Source: Ctena decussata
Taxonomy: Eukaryota; Mollusca; Bivalvia; Lucinida; Lucinidae
NCBI GenBank assembly: GCA_963989385.1
Contig: OZ022503.1
Coordinates: forward strand, 88,013,138-88,077,137
Length of the DNA: 64,000 nucleotides
Direction: 5' to 3'
In this document: piece by piece, positions 33,501-47,100 of the stretch
Layout: each line of letters starts with the position of its first letter
Position numbering within the stretch: position 1 is the stretch's first letter
Made by a program: the position numbers and the translations under genes
The notes under the pieces: generated by a model
Database searches by the model: none
The model's input: the letters and a program-made list of their open reading frames with translations, nothing else
What the model was told of the DNA's origin: nothing

Positions 33501-36500
33501 CAGTACCATTGATTGATAATAGTGATGAGAAAGGAATCTTGAAAGAAAGTCTCCTGTATATACAGAAGAAACTTCAAGTGTAAGTTGCTCCTGCTTCTGC
33601 AGATTGGTAAATGTTTGTGAAAGTTTCATTTTCAGACAATTTGTTGAAACAAGAGTACATTATTGAGCCGTGATATGACAAAACCAGCAATGTGGCATGT
33701 GCACCCAGCAAAGACTCAGATCAGCCTGGACAGCGACCCAGTCTTTTCAGAGTCTTTGCTGTTGGTCTGGAGGTACTTACCCTATAAGTGCACAGTGAAG
33801 ACTCTGATCAGACTGGGTAGCTGCCCAGGCTGATCTGAGTCTTCGCTGTCTGCCCAGTCTGATCAGAGTCTTCACTGGGTGCACATGCCACTTTGTTGGT
33901 TTTGTGGTGTTGCGGATAATATATTGCCCAATGTTATCAAAGCCAAGAACCATTATAATACCATAAAATTCTAAGTATTGGGTACATATAGGTATGAGCT
34001 AACAGTGCAGACCTAGAACACTTAGACAGTCAAAAGCAATTTCAGTTTGGTTGTCAGCAATTTACCATTATGGGAACAGGAGATTGCTTTCGACCAAATT
34101 CTTGGTCTACAGCCAACTTTGCAGAACATTTTATGTCACCATAAACTTGTATGGTATATACCCTTTATTAACCACTGTTTGGATCAGTGAATAGTGTTAT
34201 ATTGAGATTACACTACAAGGGAATATAAGGCAAGAGAATATTAACTGAACATTGGCCTTATATTCCTTTGAAGTTTGTCTCAACAGCAGCCATGATAGCA
34301 TTATACCCAAAATAGCACTATAATTAAGTGGCATTATAATGAGGCAGTGCTGTTTATGCAGAATATCTTGGCCTTTGTTTCATTTCCTTTGCCTGTCTCA
34401 CTAAAAATTGCTTTTATTGTTTTCTAGGAAAGACTTGAATGGGTTCTTTGCTTTTCCTGTGAATGATGTGATTGCCCCAGGATATTCTTCTATTATCCTC
34501 AATCCAATGGACTTCAGTACTATGATGAGTAAGATTGAGAATGACCAGTATGACTCTATACTGGATTATAAGGTACAAATAGGAAAGAGAAAGTTACTCA
34601 GGCCCGGATCCAGATCATCGCGTACTGGTGGGGCTCTGGATAACTGGTGGGGCTGGGAGGTGCCGAAATGTATTTGTGTGGGAGAGGGGGCTTGAAAATA
34701 TGACATATTTATGGTTCAATTTCAAGAGATTTTTTTAATATTTTTTCATTGAAATATATGTTGTGATATCTCATTAGAATCGCCTCCCCGAGGCGATTCT
34801 AATGAGATATCACAACATATATTTTGAATATTTTGATCTAACCACATTGGATAATTTTTCTCAAACTGTCATCAGATACTTCTTATTATCTGGAGGCCTA
34901 CATATCATATATAACACAGAGGCCAAATGGCGGGGCTGCAGCCCCAAAGCCCACCCCCTGGATCCGGGGCTGGTTACTGAAATTTCTCACACAAATTGTC
35001 TCACAGATGGTAGCAAAATGATTTAACAACTGTGACTTTTATGCAGACCAGCCGATCTGTAGCTAAGGGGATACACTTCTGTAGAAGAGAAAAAGACATC
35101 CAAAAGTTTTGGGCCCCTTGTTGGATACTTGGAATACTTCAACAGTGGGAAAATCAAAGTTTTGGATTATTTTTGACTTGTTAGCTAACAAGTTATATGA
35201 ATTCTATGTTCTTGACTTGTTTTAAATTTCTTTGCTAAGAGGTGGAAACCAAATATTTTAACAAAATTCCACAATTCATTGTTATGTATTGCTGACCTGT
35301 ATATACTTATCTTAATTACGAAGATGAACAAATCACATGAATTTCCTACAATGAATTGGCTTGGCAGCGTTCTCAGTGTATTGGCAGTGGTGGGGTCTTT
35401 TCTTTAATATTAGAAATATTTGTATGCTACTGCAGCAGGAGAAGAGCTCTACAAGCTATCAGCTTTTGTTCTGATCCTTTTTCATTGTGTAGTCATGTTG
35501 TTTGTATCTTGTAATGTACATTCTTGAAAATAAAATATGTTTAAACCAACATAAATATGAAACAATGCTGCTCCTTGTCTTTGTAGAAAGACTTTGTTCA
35601 GATGTGTAATAATGCCATGACATACAATCGGCCAGAGACCATTTACTATAAAGAAGCCAAGAGGTTGTTACAGAGTGGTATAAAACTTCTAAGCAAGGTG
35701 AGAGATAATGTGTATTTAATATGCATATCAGCTCTAAATACAGTCAACTCCCGATATCTGGAATATTGATATCTCAAAATATCTTCTTATATCAAAGAAT
35801 ATATTTCCGACTTTTATTTACTTTTCAACTCCTGTTATCTCAAACTACTGATATCTCAAAGTAAATTTTCTGGCACCAGAAAATTTACTTTGAGATATCG
35901 AGAATTGACTGTACATGACAGGAGCCCTGATAGCTTAGTGGTTTTAAGAGCTAGACTGCTGATCTAGCTGTCCTAGTAGAATTCTTTTCAACAGTACAGG
36001 GGTCATCCTAGAGCTTTCAGACAAGGAGAAGTTTTGCGGCATTTTTTGACTTCAGGGAGAAGTTTGCTCCAGATTTTGGATTTTCTTATACCGTAATCGA
36101 CCCATTTACCGCACATGCCCCTATAACTGCACACCATGGCCATTTCCAGAAAAACTGCACAAGAGCACACTGCTTTTCCTTTTGAAACTCTCACAAAACC
36201 CAAAAGCTTACCATTGCTGTTGCAACAGCAAACTCAAGGCTTTTGTATCATATTCTGCCCATTTAAAAGTATAAGCACATGGTATTTCTAGTCCTACTCC
36301 ATGTTGCATCTTTCCAGTCACTTTGCATTTAATTGTTCCGAGTGTGCGGTTAATTAGATACATATTTAACCACACCTTTATGTTGCAATTTTGAAAAAGT
36401 TAAGTGCACAGTGCGGTAAATGGGTTGATTACGGTAAGTTCTATGCACTTTCACTTCTCCCTCGGCTCAAAATAGGGAGCAGTCGGCCAGGTTTTAGAGA

Positions 36501-39500
36501 CTGTTTCTCCCAAATCACACTCTAGGCTGAGCCCTGACTGTAAATAGAATTTCATTGTACATAGGCTTTCATTATCACCCTTCCATCAGCTCAGTATGAA
36601 AGGAAAACTGTTGAAAGAAACATACAACTGCAAGTGATCCTAAACTTCTTAAGGTAAATGGTTATACATTCAGGGTAAGCAACTCTGACATTTTCACTTT
36701 AGCTTGCCTGTATGACAGCACAGAAGAGCTATTGTTGTCACCCTTGTGTCAGTGTCTGAATTGGATGTTTTTTTTTTTTTAAAGTTTCTTATGTGCCGGG
36801 CAAGGCACTTACAGGTGAGCTATCCTGTACCCTGGCAGGTCTTCTTGCCTTCCATCTCAGTGGCATCACATCTAGATGGAAAAAATTTGCTCCCCTAGAA
36901 GCAGGTTCTTTCTTTTGAGAGTAAACCCCTTTTGGAAGGGATGGATGGATGACTTGTGATTTTACGTCCTTTTCAACAGTATTTCAGTCATATCAGGACG
37001 ATGAAAGGCTGTGTGCAATGGAACCCCGTTTATGGTAGGAGAGATTCTCACCTCAGGCAGGACTCGAACCCGAGTCCACTAGATCAGTAGGCCAGTGCTT
37101 AACCCACTGAGCTACTGGGGCTCCTTTTTGGAAGGGCTACATCAGCCAAGGAAGCAGACAGAAGGTCACAAAAGTTGTTCTTCTTTGTAAAATGGCAGAA
37201 AAACATGAAGGTAGGCCCATACACCCCAATACATTACAGAGTTTCTGATAAGGATAGGTTTTCAACAGTTTCTATTCATTCTCCATATAAACATAAGTAA
37301 TTTTTTGTGGCCTCCATCGGAACTACCTGAGGCAGTTCTAATGAGGGGCCAGACCCCTCATTAGAACTGCCTCATGTAGTTCTGTTGGAGGCCACAATAT
37401 ATGTTTTAATGGAAAATTGATCTGAAAAATTGTCCTGATAGTTGAATCAAGTGGCCCTAAATGTTGGGCTCTGATTCCAACAGTTTAACTGATAAAGTTT
37501 GTTTTTTTTTAACTCAGTGCTAAATATTTACTGGATTTGATATTCAAAACTTGAGGCTGCTGAAGTTAAGAATAGCATGCCCAAATATTTGAAATTGACC
37601 TGTGGGCCAAGCCATTATATAGGAAAATAATATTTAACAAAATAAGAAATACCGGTAGTAAGACAGACATATTTGTAGGTAGATTCAAATGCTCAATATT
37701 TTCTTTTTAAAAATCACCCCATAAATAGTGGCAATGTTTGTAAGCTAGTTAGCTTGTTATCGAATTCTTTCATAATTATTATTCCTGTATGAATTGATTG
37801 TGTATGCTTATATGTTGAATAAAATACTGTTTAAACTAAATAGTGGCTGGACATTGTCTAAATATTAAATTTGGAACAAGACATTATGGAAAGTCAGTTT
37901 GTCAAAGCTTAAAGATAAGATTATAAACTGTTACAGGACAAATTAATCAGTATGAAGAAGAACTTGGCTATCATGTGTAGTTTAACTATGGATGAACTGG
38001 GAATTACAAAACAAGATGAAACAAAGGCTGTCGTTGAAGCTATCAATGCCAAAGATTTGACGTACCAGAAGAAAGCTAAGGAGAGAGATAGGTAAATATG
38101 ATTTAAATCTTTATATATATAGGTCAGGTTATATATATATATTTCACTCCTGAATCTTGTTTTTTTATTCTTTGTTTTTTTTTTGTCTTTTTAGGAATTG
38201 TAATTAGTATAGTTGAAGTGTGATTTGATTTATATCACATGTATATGTATGTTACCAAGTACAGTTGTGTGTGAATAGACCCTGTCTGCACCAGCTGCAA
38301 TGCTATCCATTCTGATCAGTTTTAGGATCCATCTTTAGTATGCTCCATGCCAGTCCTAAATCAAATCCTAAATCAATCAAACTGGCATTAAGTATGGGGT
38401 AGGTTGCTACATTAGTCATGTTGTGGCTGTTGAAGGGTGGATCTGTTTACTTTTGACTGTATTGGGTGTTTGTCTATCAGAGAACACCATCTTCTATGTT
38501 GGTTTTGTGAATGAATCCTGTATCTTGTATCTTATACTTGGCTACAGATGAATGTAGTATTTGATGATAATTCTGTGATAATTACAATTTTTCTAAGAAT
38601 ATAGAGGATCTTACCCGAGTGGTCATTTTGTATGAAATTTATGAAACGAGCCTTTGGCGAGTTTCATGAATTTCATATAAAATGACAACACATGTAAGAT
38701 TCTGTTTATCATATGACTCTTTAAAATGAGATTTTAACGCCTTCAAACTGAACATTATTTCAATCAGAAAATGCATGGTTGACATGGACGTTGTCAGTGA
38801 CATTACGTATACTTGCCAAAGTGTTATTACTCGTGTGGTCATACGATTTTATGACACGACCTTAGCCACTGAAGAACAGCGATGTCATATGATAAAAGAA
38901 TATATTGTGGCTTCTGCATCAGGTAGATGATTCTGATGAAGGGTCAAAATGCTTGTTTTATTTGGGACGAAAACAAATTATTAAATACACCTCATAAGTG
39001 GTGCTGTGTGTATAGCAACCTTTTTCTAATTAATTTAAATTATCAGTCACAAAAGAGAGGTAAGCAAACAAATGAATTATTGAACTTATTATAAATATTC
39101 ATGAAATGTATGAAAGAAAATACTTTTATTCATTTATTTATATAGATCTGTGACACTGTGATGCAATATGAGCCACGACACGACAAAACCAACGCTGTGG
39201 CATGTGCACCCAACAAAGACTCAGATCAGCCTGGGCATTCATCAGTCTGATCAGATTCCTCGCTGTGTGCTTAAAGATAGCTAAGGGTCTAAGCTTCCAC
39301 TGTGCTGACAGGGAAGACTCTGATTGGACTGGGCAGATACCCAGTTTTATCTGAGTCTTAGCTGGGTGCATATGCCACTTTGTTGGTTTTGTCATGTTGC
39401 GGCTCATGTATACAGTGTATAGAAAATAATAAGACCATCTGTGGAGCTCTTGTGTTATTACAGCATTGGAAGATTTGAAGCTTTCCCAGACAATCTTACA

Positions 39501-42500
39501 CCCGAGGAAATCCTAGCCCAGGCCAGAGCTGCCGCCAAGGAGGCTGCCGAGATGTTGACCTTCAGAGCTCCACAGTCAAAGGTAGTACTGTTAAATATCT
39601 AAAACTTGGGACACCTATAATTTTGTCCCTGTCATTGTCACCCGACGTAGGCTGAGGGGGACTATAGAAATGACCCTCGTCCGTCCGTGTGTCAGTCCGT
39701 CCGTCTTTCCGTCCGTCCGTCCGTCCGAAATCTTGTCCCCGCAACTCCTCCTACGTCTTTCATCGGATTGATTTGAAATTATACAGATTGTATTCTTATG
39801 ATATGAAGATGTGCATGTGGTTTTTTATTTTTGTTTCGGCCATTTTTGATGGAGTTACGGCCCTTGCTGACTCAGACCTTGTCCCCGCAACTCCTGTCAC
39901 ATCTTTTATCAGATTGACTTGAAATTGTGCAGAATGTTTCATCATGATCTGAAGATGTGCATGTGATTTTGGAATTTCAATTGTCCTATATTTTACAAAG
40001 TTATGGCCCTTTGTCGTTTTTAGCTCGCCTGAACGAAAGTTCAGGAAGAGCTATTGTTGTCACCACGGCGTCGGCGTCCGCGTCCGCGTCAGCGTCAGCG
40101 TCAGCGTCCGCGTCGGCGTCCGGATTGGATGTTTTGGTTAAAGTTTTTTAAACACCTATATCTCCCTAACCCATGGATGGATTCTTTTGATACTTGCACT
40201 GTAGTTAGATATTGGTCCAAAGTTTAACATGGTACCACCCCCACCCCATTCCTTGACCTTGATGTCAAGGTCATGGACTTAGAAAATTGGGAGTTTTTTT
40301 GGGACTGGATGTTTTGGTTAAAGTTTTCTAAAGCCCAGTATCTCCTTAACCCATGGATGGATTCCTTTGATAATTGCACTGTAGTTAGATATTGGTCCGA
40401 AGTTTTCCAAGGCACCACCCCCACCCCCCTCAGTGACCTTGATGTCAAGGTCATGGACTTAGAAAATTGCCTTTTTATTAATTGGATGTTTTGGTTAAAG
40501 TTTTTTAATGACACATATCTTCTGAACCCATAGATGAATTCTTTTTATATTTGCACTGTAGTTAGATATTAGTCCAAAGTTTTACAGAGTACTACCCCAG
40601 CCCTGCTCGGTGACCTTGATGTCAAGGTCAGGGACTTAGGAAATTTGGTCTTTATTAAAGTTTACTTATTGCGTACTGATTCATAATTCTTGGCAGAGAT
40701 TTAGTTTACACTTGAACTGATGTTAGACACTTTTTTGAGTTTTTACAAAACACTGTATACTTACCCGACTGGATGACCTTGATGTCAAGGTCATGGACTT
40801 TGAGTTTTGTCTTAAAGATTTTGATTAGTTTTATATTAAGGAAGACATAATTTCACAGTGCCACAATGGACTCAGTTGATACTTATACTTGGACTGATGT
40901 TAGATAACGGTTAAAGGCTTTGATACATCCTAGCCCTGCCCTCCTCCCCCCTACCCCTTAGTTCTTTGACCTCAAGCTCATGGACTTTGAAATTTCATGT
41001 GGATTTTTTTTTTATTTTAAGACATTTCTGAGATAGCTTTTGTTTATAAATGTGTTGTCATTATGGACATGCTTGCCTGAAGTTTTATACATAGCAGTCC
41101 ACACCACCATAGCGACTGTGTGATGGGCAAGCACCTATTCAGGCGAGCTATGCTGTCAGGCGACAGCTCTTGTTGGTATTTTTCAAACTTTTGAACCGTT
41201 TGACCGAGAGAGCTGAAATTTGGTATGCTATTAGCATTTGGTAAATTGAGTATTCTGATTATTGTTAGGATATGCTAAATTTATTAGTGACAGAGTTATT
41301 CCCCTTTCATAGATAATAGACATTCACTTAAAGGTAAAGAGATAACTCAAGAACTATTCATATTAATGGGCTGAATTTTCATAAATGCATTGTTCTGTTT
41401 CATCAGATTCAAAGATGTGCATGTGATTTTGGAATTTCAATTGTCCTATATTTTACAAAGTTATGGCCCTTTGTCGTTTTTGGTATTTTTCCAACTTTTG
41501 AACCGTTTGACCGAGAGAGCTGAAATTTGGTATGCTATTAGCATTTGGTAAATTGAGTATTCTGATTATTGTTAGGGATGTGCTAAATTTATTAGTGACA
41601 GAGTTATTCCCCTTTCATAGATAATAGACATTCACTTAAAGGTAAAGAGATAACTCAAGAACTATTCATATTAATGGGCTGAATTTTCATAAATGCATTG
41701 TTCTGTTTCATCAGATTCATATTAGGAGGATTATGGCCCTTGTTATTTTGTTATTGGGTATACAGTCTTATGTTTTGGGCATTCTGTAAGGGCCTTAAGT
41801 TTCAGTAGCCTGATTTTACACATATACGCCCAGTTCTGAACTCAAGTATTTTATAACCTCATAGAGGCCCAGTAATTGGGGTATATGTCTCTGCTTGTGC
41901 TTCAATCATTATTTGCTTACCAGGTTCTGTTATACACATATTTTCTGGTTTTACACATAAATGCCCCTTTCTAAACTTAAGTATTTTATAACTTCATAGA
42001 GGCCCAGTAATTGTGCTGTAGTTATTATTTGCTGACCAGGTTCTGTAATACACATATTTTCTGTTTTTGGCCATATAGTTACTTCAAAACTGAATAAAGG
42101 GCTGCAGTTTGTGACACATTTCAAACGTCGGGTGACACTTGGCCAATGGCCTTTTATTGTCCTTAGAATGGAACGGTGTAGTTTTACAATGCAGTTACGC
42201 AGAGCAGTAGATAAGAAAGAGTATTTGGTGATAATTAAGGATAATTTTTGTTATTTCTACATAAAAACATATGTTGTGACCCCTCACCTGAACCGCCTCG
42301 ATGAGACGGTTCAGATTAGGGGTCACAACATATGGTTTCATTGACAAATAAGAAAAATTATCTCTCAATTATCATCAAATACCCCTCTTATCTAGAGCTC
42401 TGGTTATGCATCCGAAAGATACCAATGGAATGGAAAACAGTGTAGACCCTGATCAGACTGCTGCTTCAGGTGCAATCTGATCTGGGTCTGCTCTGTTTGC

Positions 42501-43941
42501 TCAGACTTATCTTTCCCAATAGCTGGAACTTTATGGTAGCTATTTCAAGTAATTTATCACTTCAGTACTTCGGTTATGTAAAAGTTATCCATATGCTGTA
42601 TTTACCTTTTATATTGACAGCTGTTCTGAGCAGTGGTGCAGATTGAAATTTGACTGTTGCCGATCAAGATCAGACTGTTGCCCTGTTTGGCAGCACATTT
42701 ATAAAACAACCGTCCATGGGTCTAATTACTATGTCAGAATTCAATTGTTAGACATTTATAATAATAGCACATTTAAAAAAAAAACTCCATGGGTCTAATT
42801 ACTATGTCAGAAATCACTTTTTAGACATTTACATTAATTTTGGTAATTATTGAAATTGACAAGACAGTATGTGAATGGTGTCATTTATAGAAAACAAATG
42901 CTGCATTTCTTGATAAATTTGGACACAAATTTCATAAAATTTAATTGAGTCGACTTGATTGAAATGTGGCTCATTTCATTCCTGGTCTTGAATTGACTCA
43001 GTTTAACAGGCTGTTATCAGATTAAACTGTTTTGTTTCAGTTAAGTTTCCTGAACAGAAGAGAAGACGGTTCCACCTCCCTGTGTGTTCTTAATTCTGAT
43101 AATGATGGCATTGGTAAGATTTTCAGACTAAGAGTTCATTTATGAAGCATAAAAACACAGAAACTGAGCTGAAAATTAAGGTTTTTTCTTGGAGCACACT
43201 AGTCTGGCATTCAAAACAGGCAATGAAGGCAATGTATAGGCCATTTGCTGTCTATAAAACAGGTCATTTTGCAGATTTTCTTTTTTATTACTGGTGGTAA
43301 AATTGAATTTTTTTCTCCACTAGTATTGTCAAACTAATACATAATTGGAAACTGACTTTCAGAATTTTATCTTGTCAATTTTTTGCTTTTGTCTATTCAA
43401 TCCTTTCCAAAAATTTACAAAATTTTCAGCTAAAGTAAAGGGGAGTACAATAATTTAATGCAATAGCTGTAAGCAATGCCCATATATGCATCACAAACAA
43501 GAAATATTTCTATAGATAAATTAATTCTATTCATCACCAATCAATTCCCTTCACAACCAATAAAAAAGTGACCCTCATTTTTACTCAGATGAAAAGATTA
43601 GCAGGTATACAGGTGCCATTGAGTAACTCTGTACAATTAACTAACAGTTGACATAGGTAAATATTGACCTGTCTAAGGCTGTTACAAAATAAACTTACTC
43701 CCTTGTAAAATACAGTTAAAATATCTTCTAAAAATGGGCAGTTTTCAAAAGAAACTTTTTAGTTTCAAAATATAATTTTGAGGAAAATAATAGATTAGTT
43801 ATGTATAAGATAGACGTTAAAGATGCGCTTTACTTCACAGTGATAGCTGTGGTAGTTTTAGAGATATTTAGCAAAATGACCTGTTTTATAGACAGCAAAT
43901 GGCCTATACTGTAAAACTTAATTCAATTTCAAGTTATCATT

Positions 43942-44007
<66 letters not shown>

Positions 44008-44078
44008 AATCTAATCTAATCTAATCTAATCTAATCTAATCTAATCTAATCTTATCTAATCTAATCTAATCTAATCTA

Positions 44079-44112
<34 letters not shown>

Positions 44113-47100
44113 GGAGGGGCTGTAGTGTAGTGGATAACACTCCGGACTACCAATTCAGGGGTCGGATTCCCCGCTTCTCCGGTCTTTCGGATGAGACTTT
44201 AAACAGAGGTCCCGTCTCCATATGACCTCGTTGTTGGTGGGACGTTAAACCCGAGTTCACTCACTCACTCCTTTACGTCTTAACCACCAAGGGGGACGTC
44301 AGACGGGTTCTGGCAACCCAAGTGCTGAAGGGGGTTTGCTGAAACAAAAGTATAGGAAAGTGTGTGAGATGAGTTTGTACAGTGCGATAAAGAGTGTCAG
44401 TATAGTTAAAAGATAAAAACAGAAATTGGTGTTTAGGGAGAGACATGGATCACCTGGCAGACAGCAACGCTGAACTGCACCAAGCCGAGCCGCGTAGGGC
44501 AATTGGGTAGGGCACCTGACTCATAAGTCAGAGGTCCTGGGCAGAAACCCGGTCTGGCCACATACTTTCGTTTCTCCTTCCGCTGATTCAAGAAGGGCAG
44601 TTGTCAGTTACTGGTGAAAGTATGTGCACTTAGTACTGGTTAACCGCTTAGGAGGTCTAAGTCTGCCCAGGAATAGTGTGGTTAGGTTAACTGACCATCT
44701 CGACATGACCATAGCTGTTTACCGTGGACGTTAAGCATCAAATCAATCAATCAGTCAACTTCGCCAAGGTGGGAAGGACCGATATGTAGGGTGGGAGAGC
44801 ATTCTTACTGACTAGCCCAGCTCTGGGCCGGAAAATGCCCAGAAACAAGTTTCAATTTTCACGGCCCAGGCCTCACCTATTCCGCTACTGCTGGGTTTTT
44901 GCCGGTAAATGCTACCGGGGAATTTCTATACACTGATAAAATCATTATTTTTGAATCACTTAGGAAAAAACATTAGCGGTTGTGTTCTTTGGCCATTTTG
45001 GATCATGACTGCCACCAGTTTTACCTTTTCTAAGAGACATTGGGCTGGCCTTGAAACATTTTCCTCAAGAGGGGTGAAAAGAAATTGCGTTTCAACGGAC
45101 ATGTTGACAGGATATGTAAATGAGCTCGTGGAGGTCACGTGATGACGCCATCTGTTAAATGATAAAATCCAGTACCAGAATTGCAAAGACAGGCGTACTC
45201 CAGACAACCCAAGTTAAGCGACTAAGTTCTGGGTTTAAACGATAACAGAATATTTATACGACGACTGTTTGCGCCTTACATACATCTTTGAATCTTGTTA
45301 AACATGAAACGTGTGTTGTTATTCCGGTTTCCAGTGCTGTTTGTATCAAAATGAGCATCCCCTGTCCGAGTGGTCGGAAAACTTAATTTTATAGCTCCAC
45401 TGCAGAAACGCTTTTTAATTACAAATTACATCAGAGTGGGGGGGGGGGGGGGGGGGGGGGGTAAGGGGGGGGGGGAGAAAGTAAGGAAATGTCATATCCT
45501 AGGAAGTGTAATATCCTTATAATCGGCGTTTCTTAGATATTTTCTGTCTTCCACCCCCCCCCCCCTCCCCCCGATACGCTTTACGCCTTCCTGACTGTGA
45601 TTTTTGTTTTGTTTGTTTATTTTGTACTTTCTTCTTTTCTTTCTTTGTGTGTGTGTGGCGGAGAGGGGGGGGGTCGGTTGTTTGATATCTGCTCTCCCAG
45701 TTACGCCTGACGTCTGCCTGACTATATTTCTAGTTTTTTGTTTTTTTTTTGTTTTTTTATTTGCGTAGAATAACAGACATAGGAAATTTACCGATCAATG
45801 GTATGCTCCGACGTATCGACCAAAGAGAAAACTAGCAAGAACATTTACGTTGCCAAAAGAATGTGATGATGTCGAGGTTATTTTCTGCCACATACACCTA
45901 CTTACCCAAACTTTCACAACTGTTCCGACGCATTAAATGTTTTTATATTAATTTCAGTGAACCAAGAAATTATAAGATTTTTATTACCAGCTCGCTAACA
46001 GCAGTATTGCCCGTCCGTCATCGGTATTTGAAACGGATTCGAAGAAAGTCAGTGGCTTCGGCGAAGTTTTATTTTCCATAGTTTCAATTGTTGAAATTAT
46101 GTGAAATATACGCAGACGAGGACAAATCGCGCCATAACAAAACACGTCTAACTGCAGGTCCAGACCAGTAAAATATTGGTTCTATAGTAGGTCCTGTCCT
46201 TTGCAAAGAAAATGCGCATTTTCCCAAGAAATATTATATTTTTATATGCAGCTAATTTTAAAATCATACAGATAGTTTTAAGAATTTCAAAGAAGTACCG
46301 CATTTGTACGAGGGGCGTTCGAAAAGTAATGCAAATGACGTAATTTCTCGGTAACCAATATAAAAACAGAACTTCTGATTGCAAAAACACATAAAGCTAT
46401 GATATGCGTAGGAAAGTCTGCAAACACGGTGTATTTTTTTAAAAAGGGCGCATTTTTATCATCTTTGAAAGAGGCATACCCTAAAGACACTGCAGAATTT
46501 TAGTTTAGTAGGCCGTAATTTATATATCGTCAGTCTTTGATTTGTTTTTATTTTTGCTACTTAAAGACAATGCCCAGGCAATGTTGTCCTGTAAATATCG
46601 CGGATATTATTTTAAATCTGGGTTCCATACTGGCCCGGAAATATGGATTATGTAGCAAATCCATAGTAGCAAATTCTCCCTTTCTACCAAAAATTAAATG
46701 ATTTCGTAATGAAAACAAGTGTATTAGCATTCAAAATCTTGTCAGCAAGACCATTTACATGGGTCAACGAAAACCTGTCAATAAATTCAAATTAATGCCA
46801 AAAACGAAGCCTCTACAAGCTTTTAAAAATGACGTTAACGTATATTTCAATAACGTCATAAGAATTGCGCATTGCTTTGCCAGGGATAAATCGATAACAG
46901 TTGCCACCCTTCTAACTTTTGTATGAATATTGTAGGCAACAATGGACAAGCAACTGACAAAGATTAAATTTGTATTTGCAATGATATTTGACTTGAATGC
47001 CCAACATTGAAATGATTTTACATATGAAAATAGCCCAGTGGTATGACAGGGGCCTAATAAAATGCGTTGTAAGAAAATATGAAAAGGTGTCTTTGTACAG

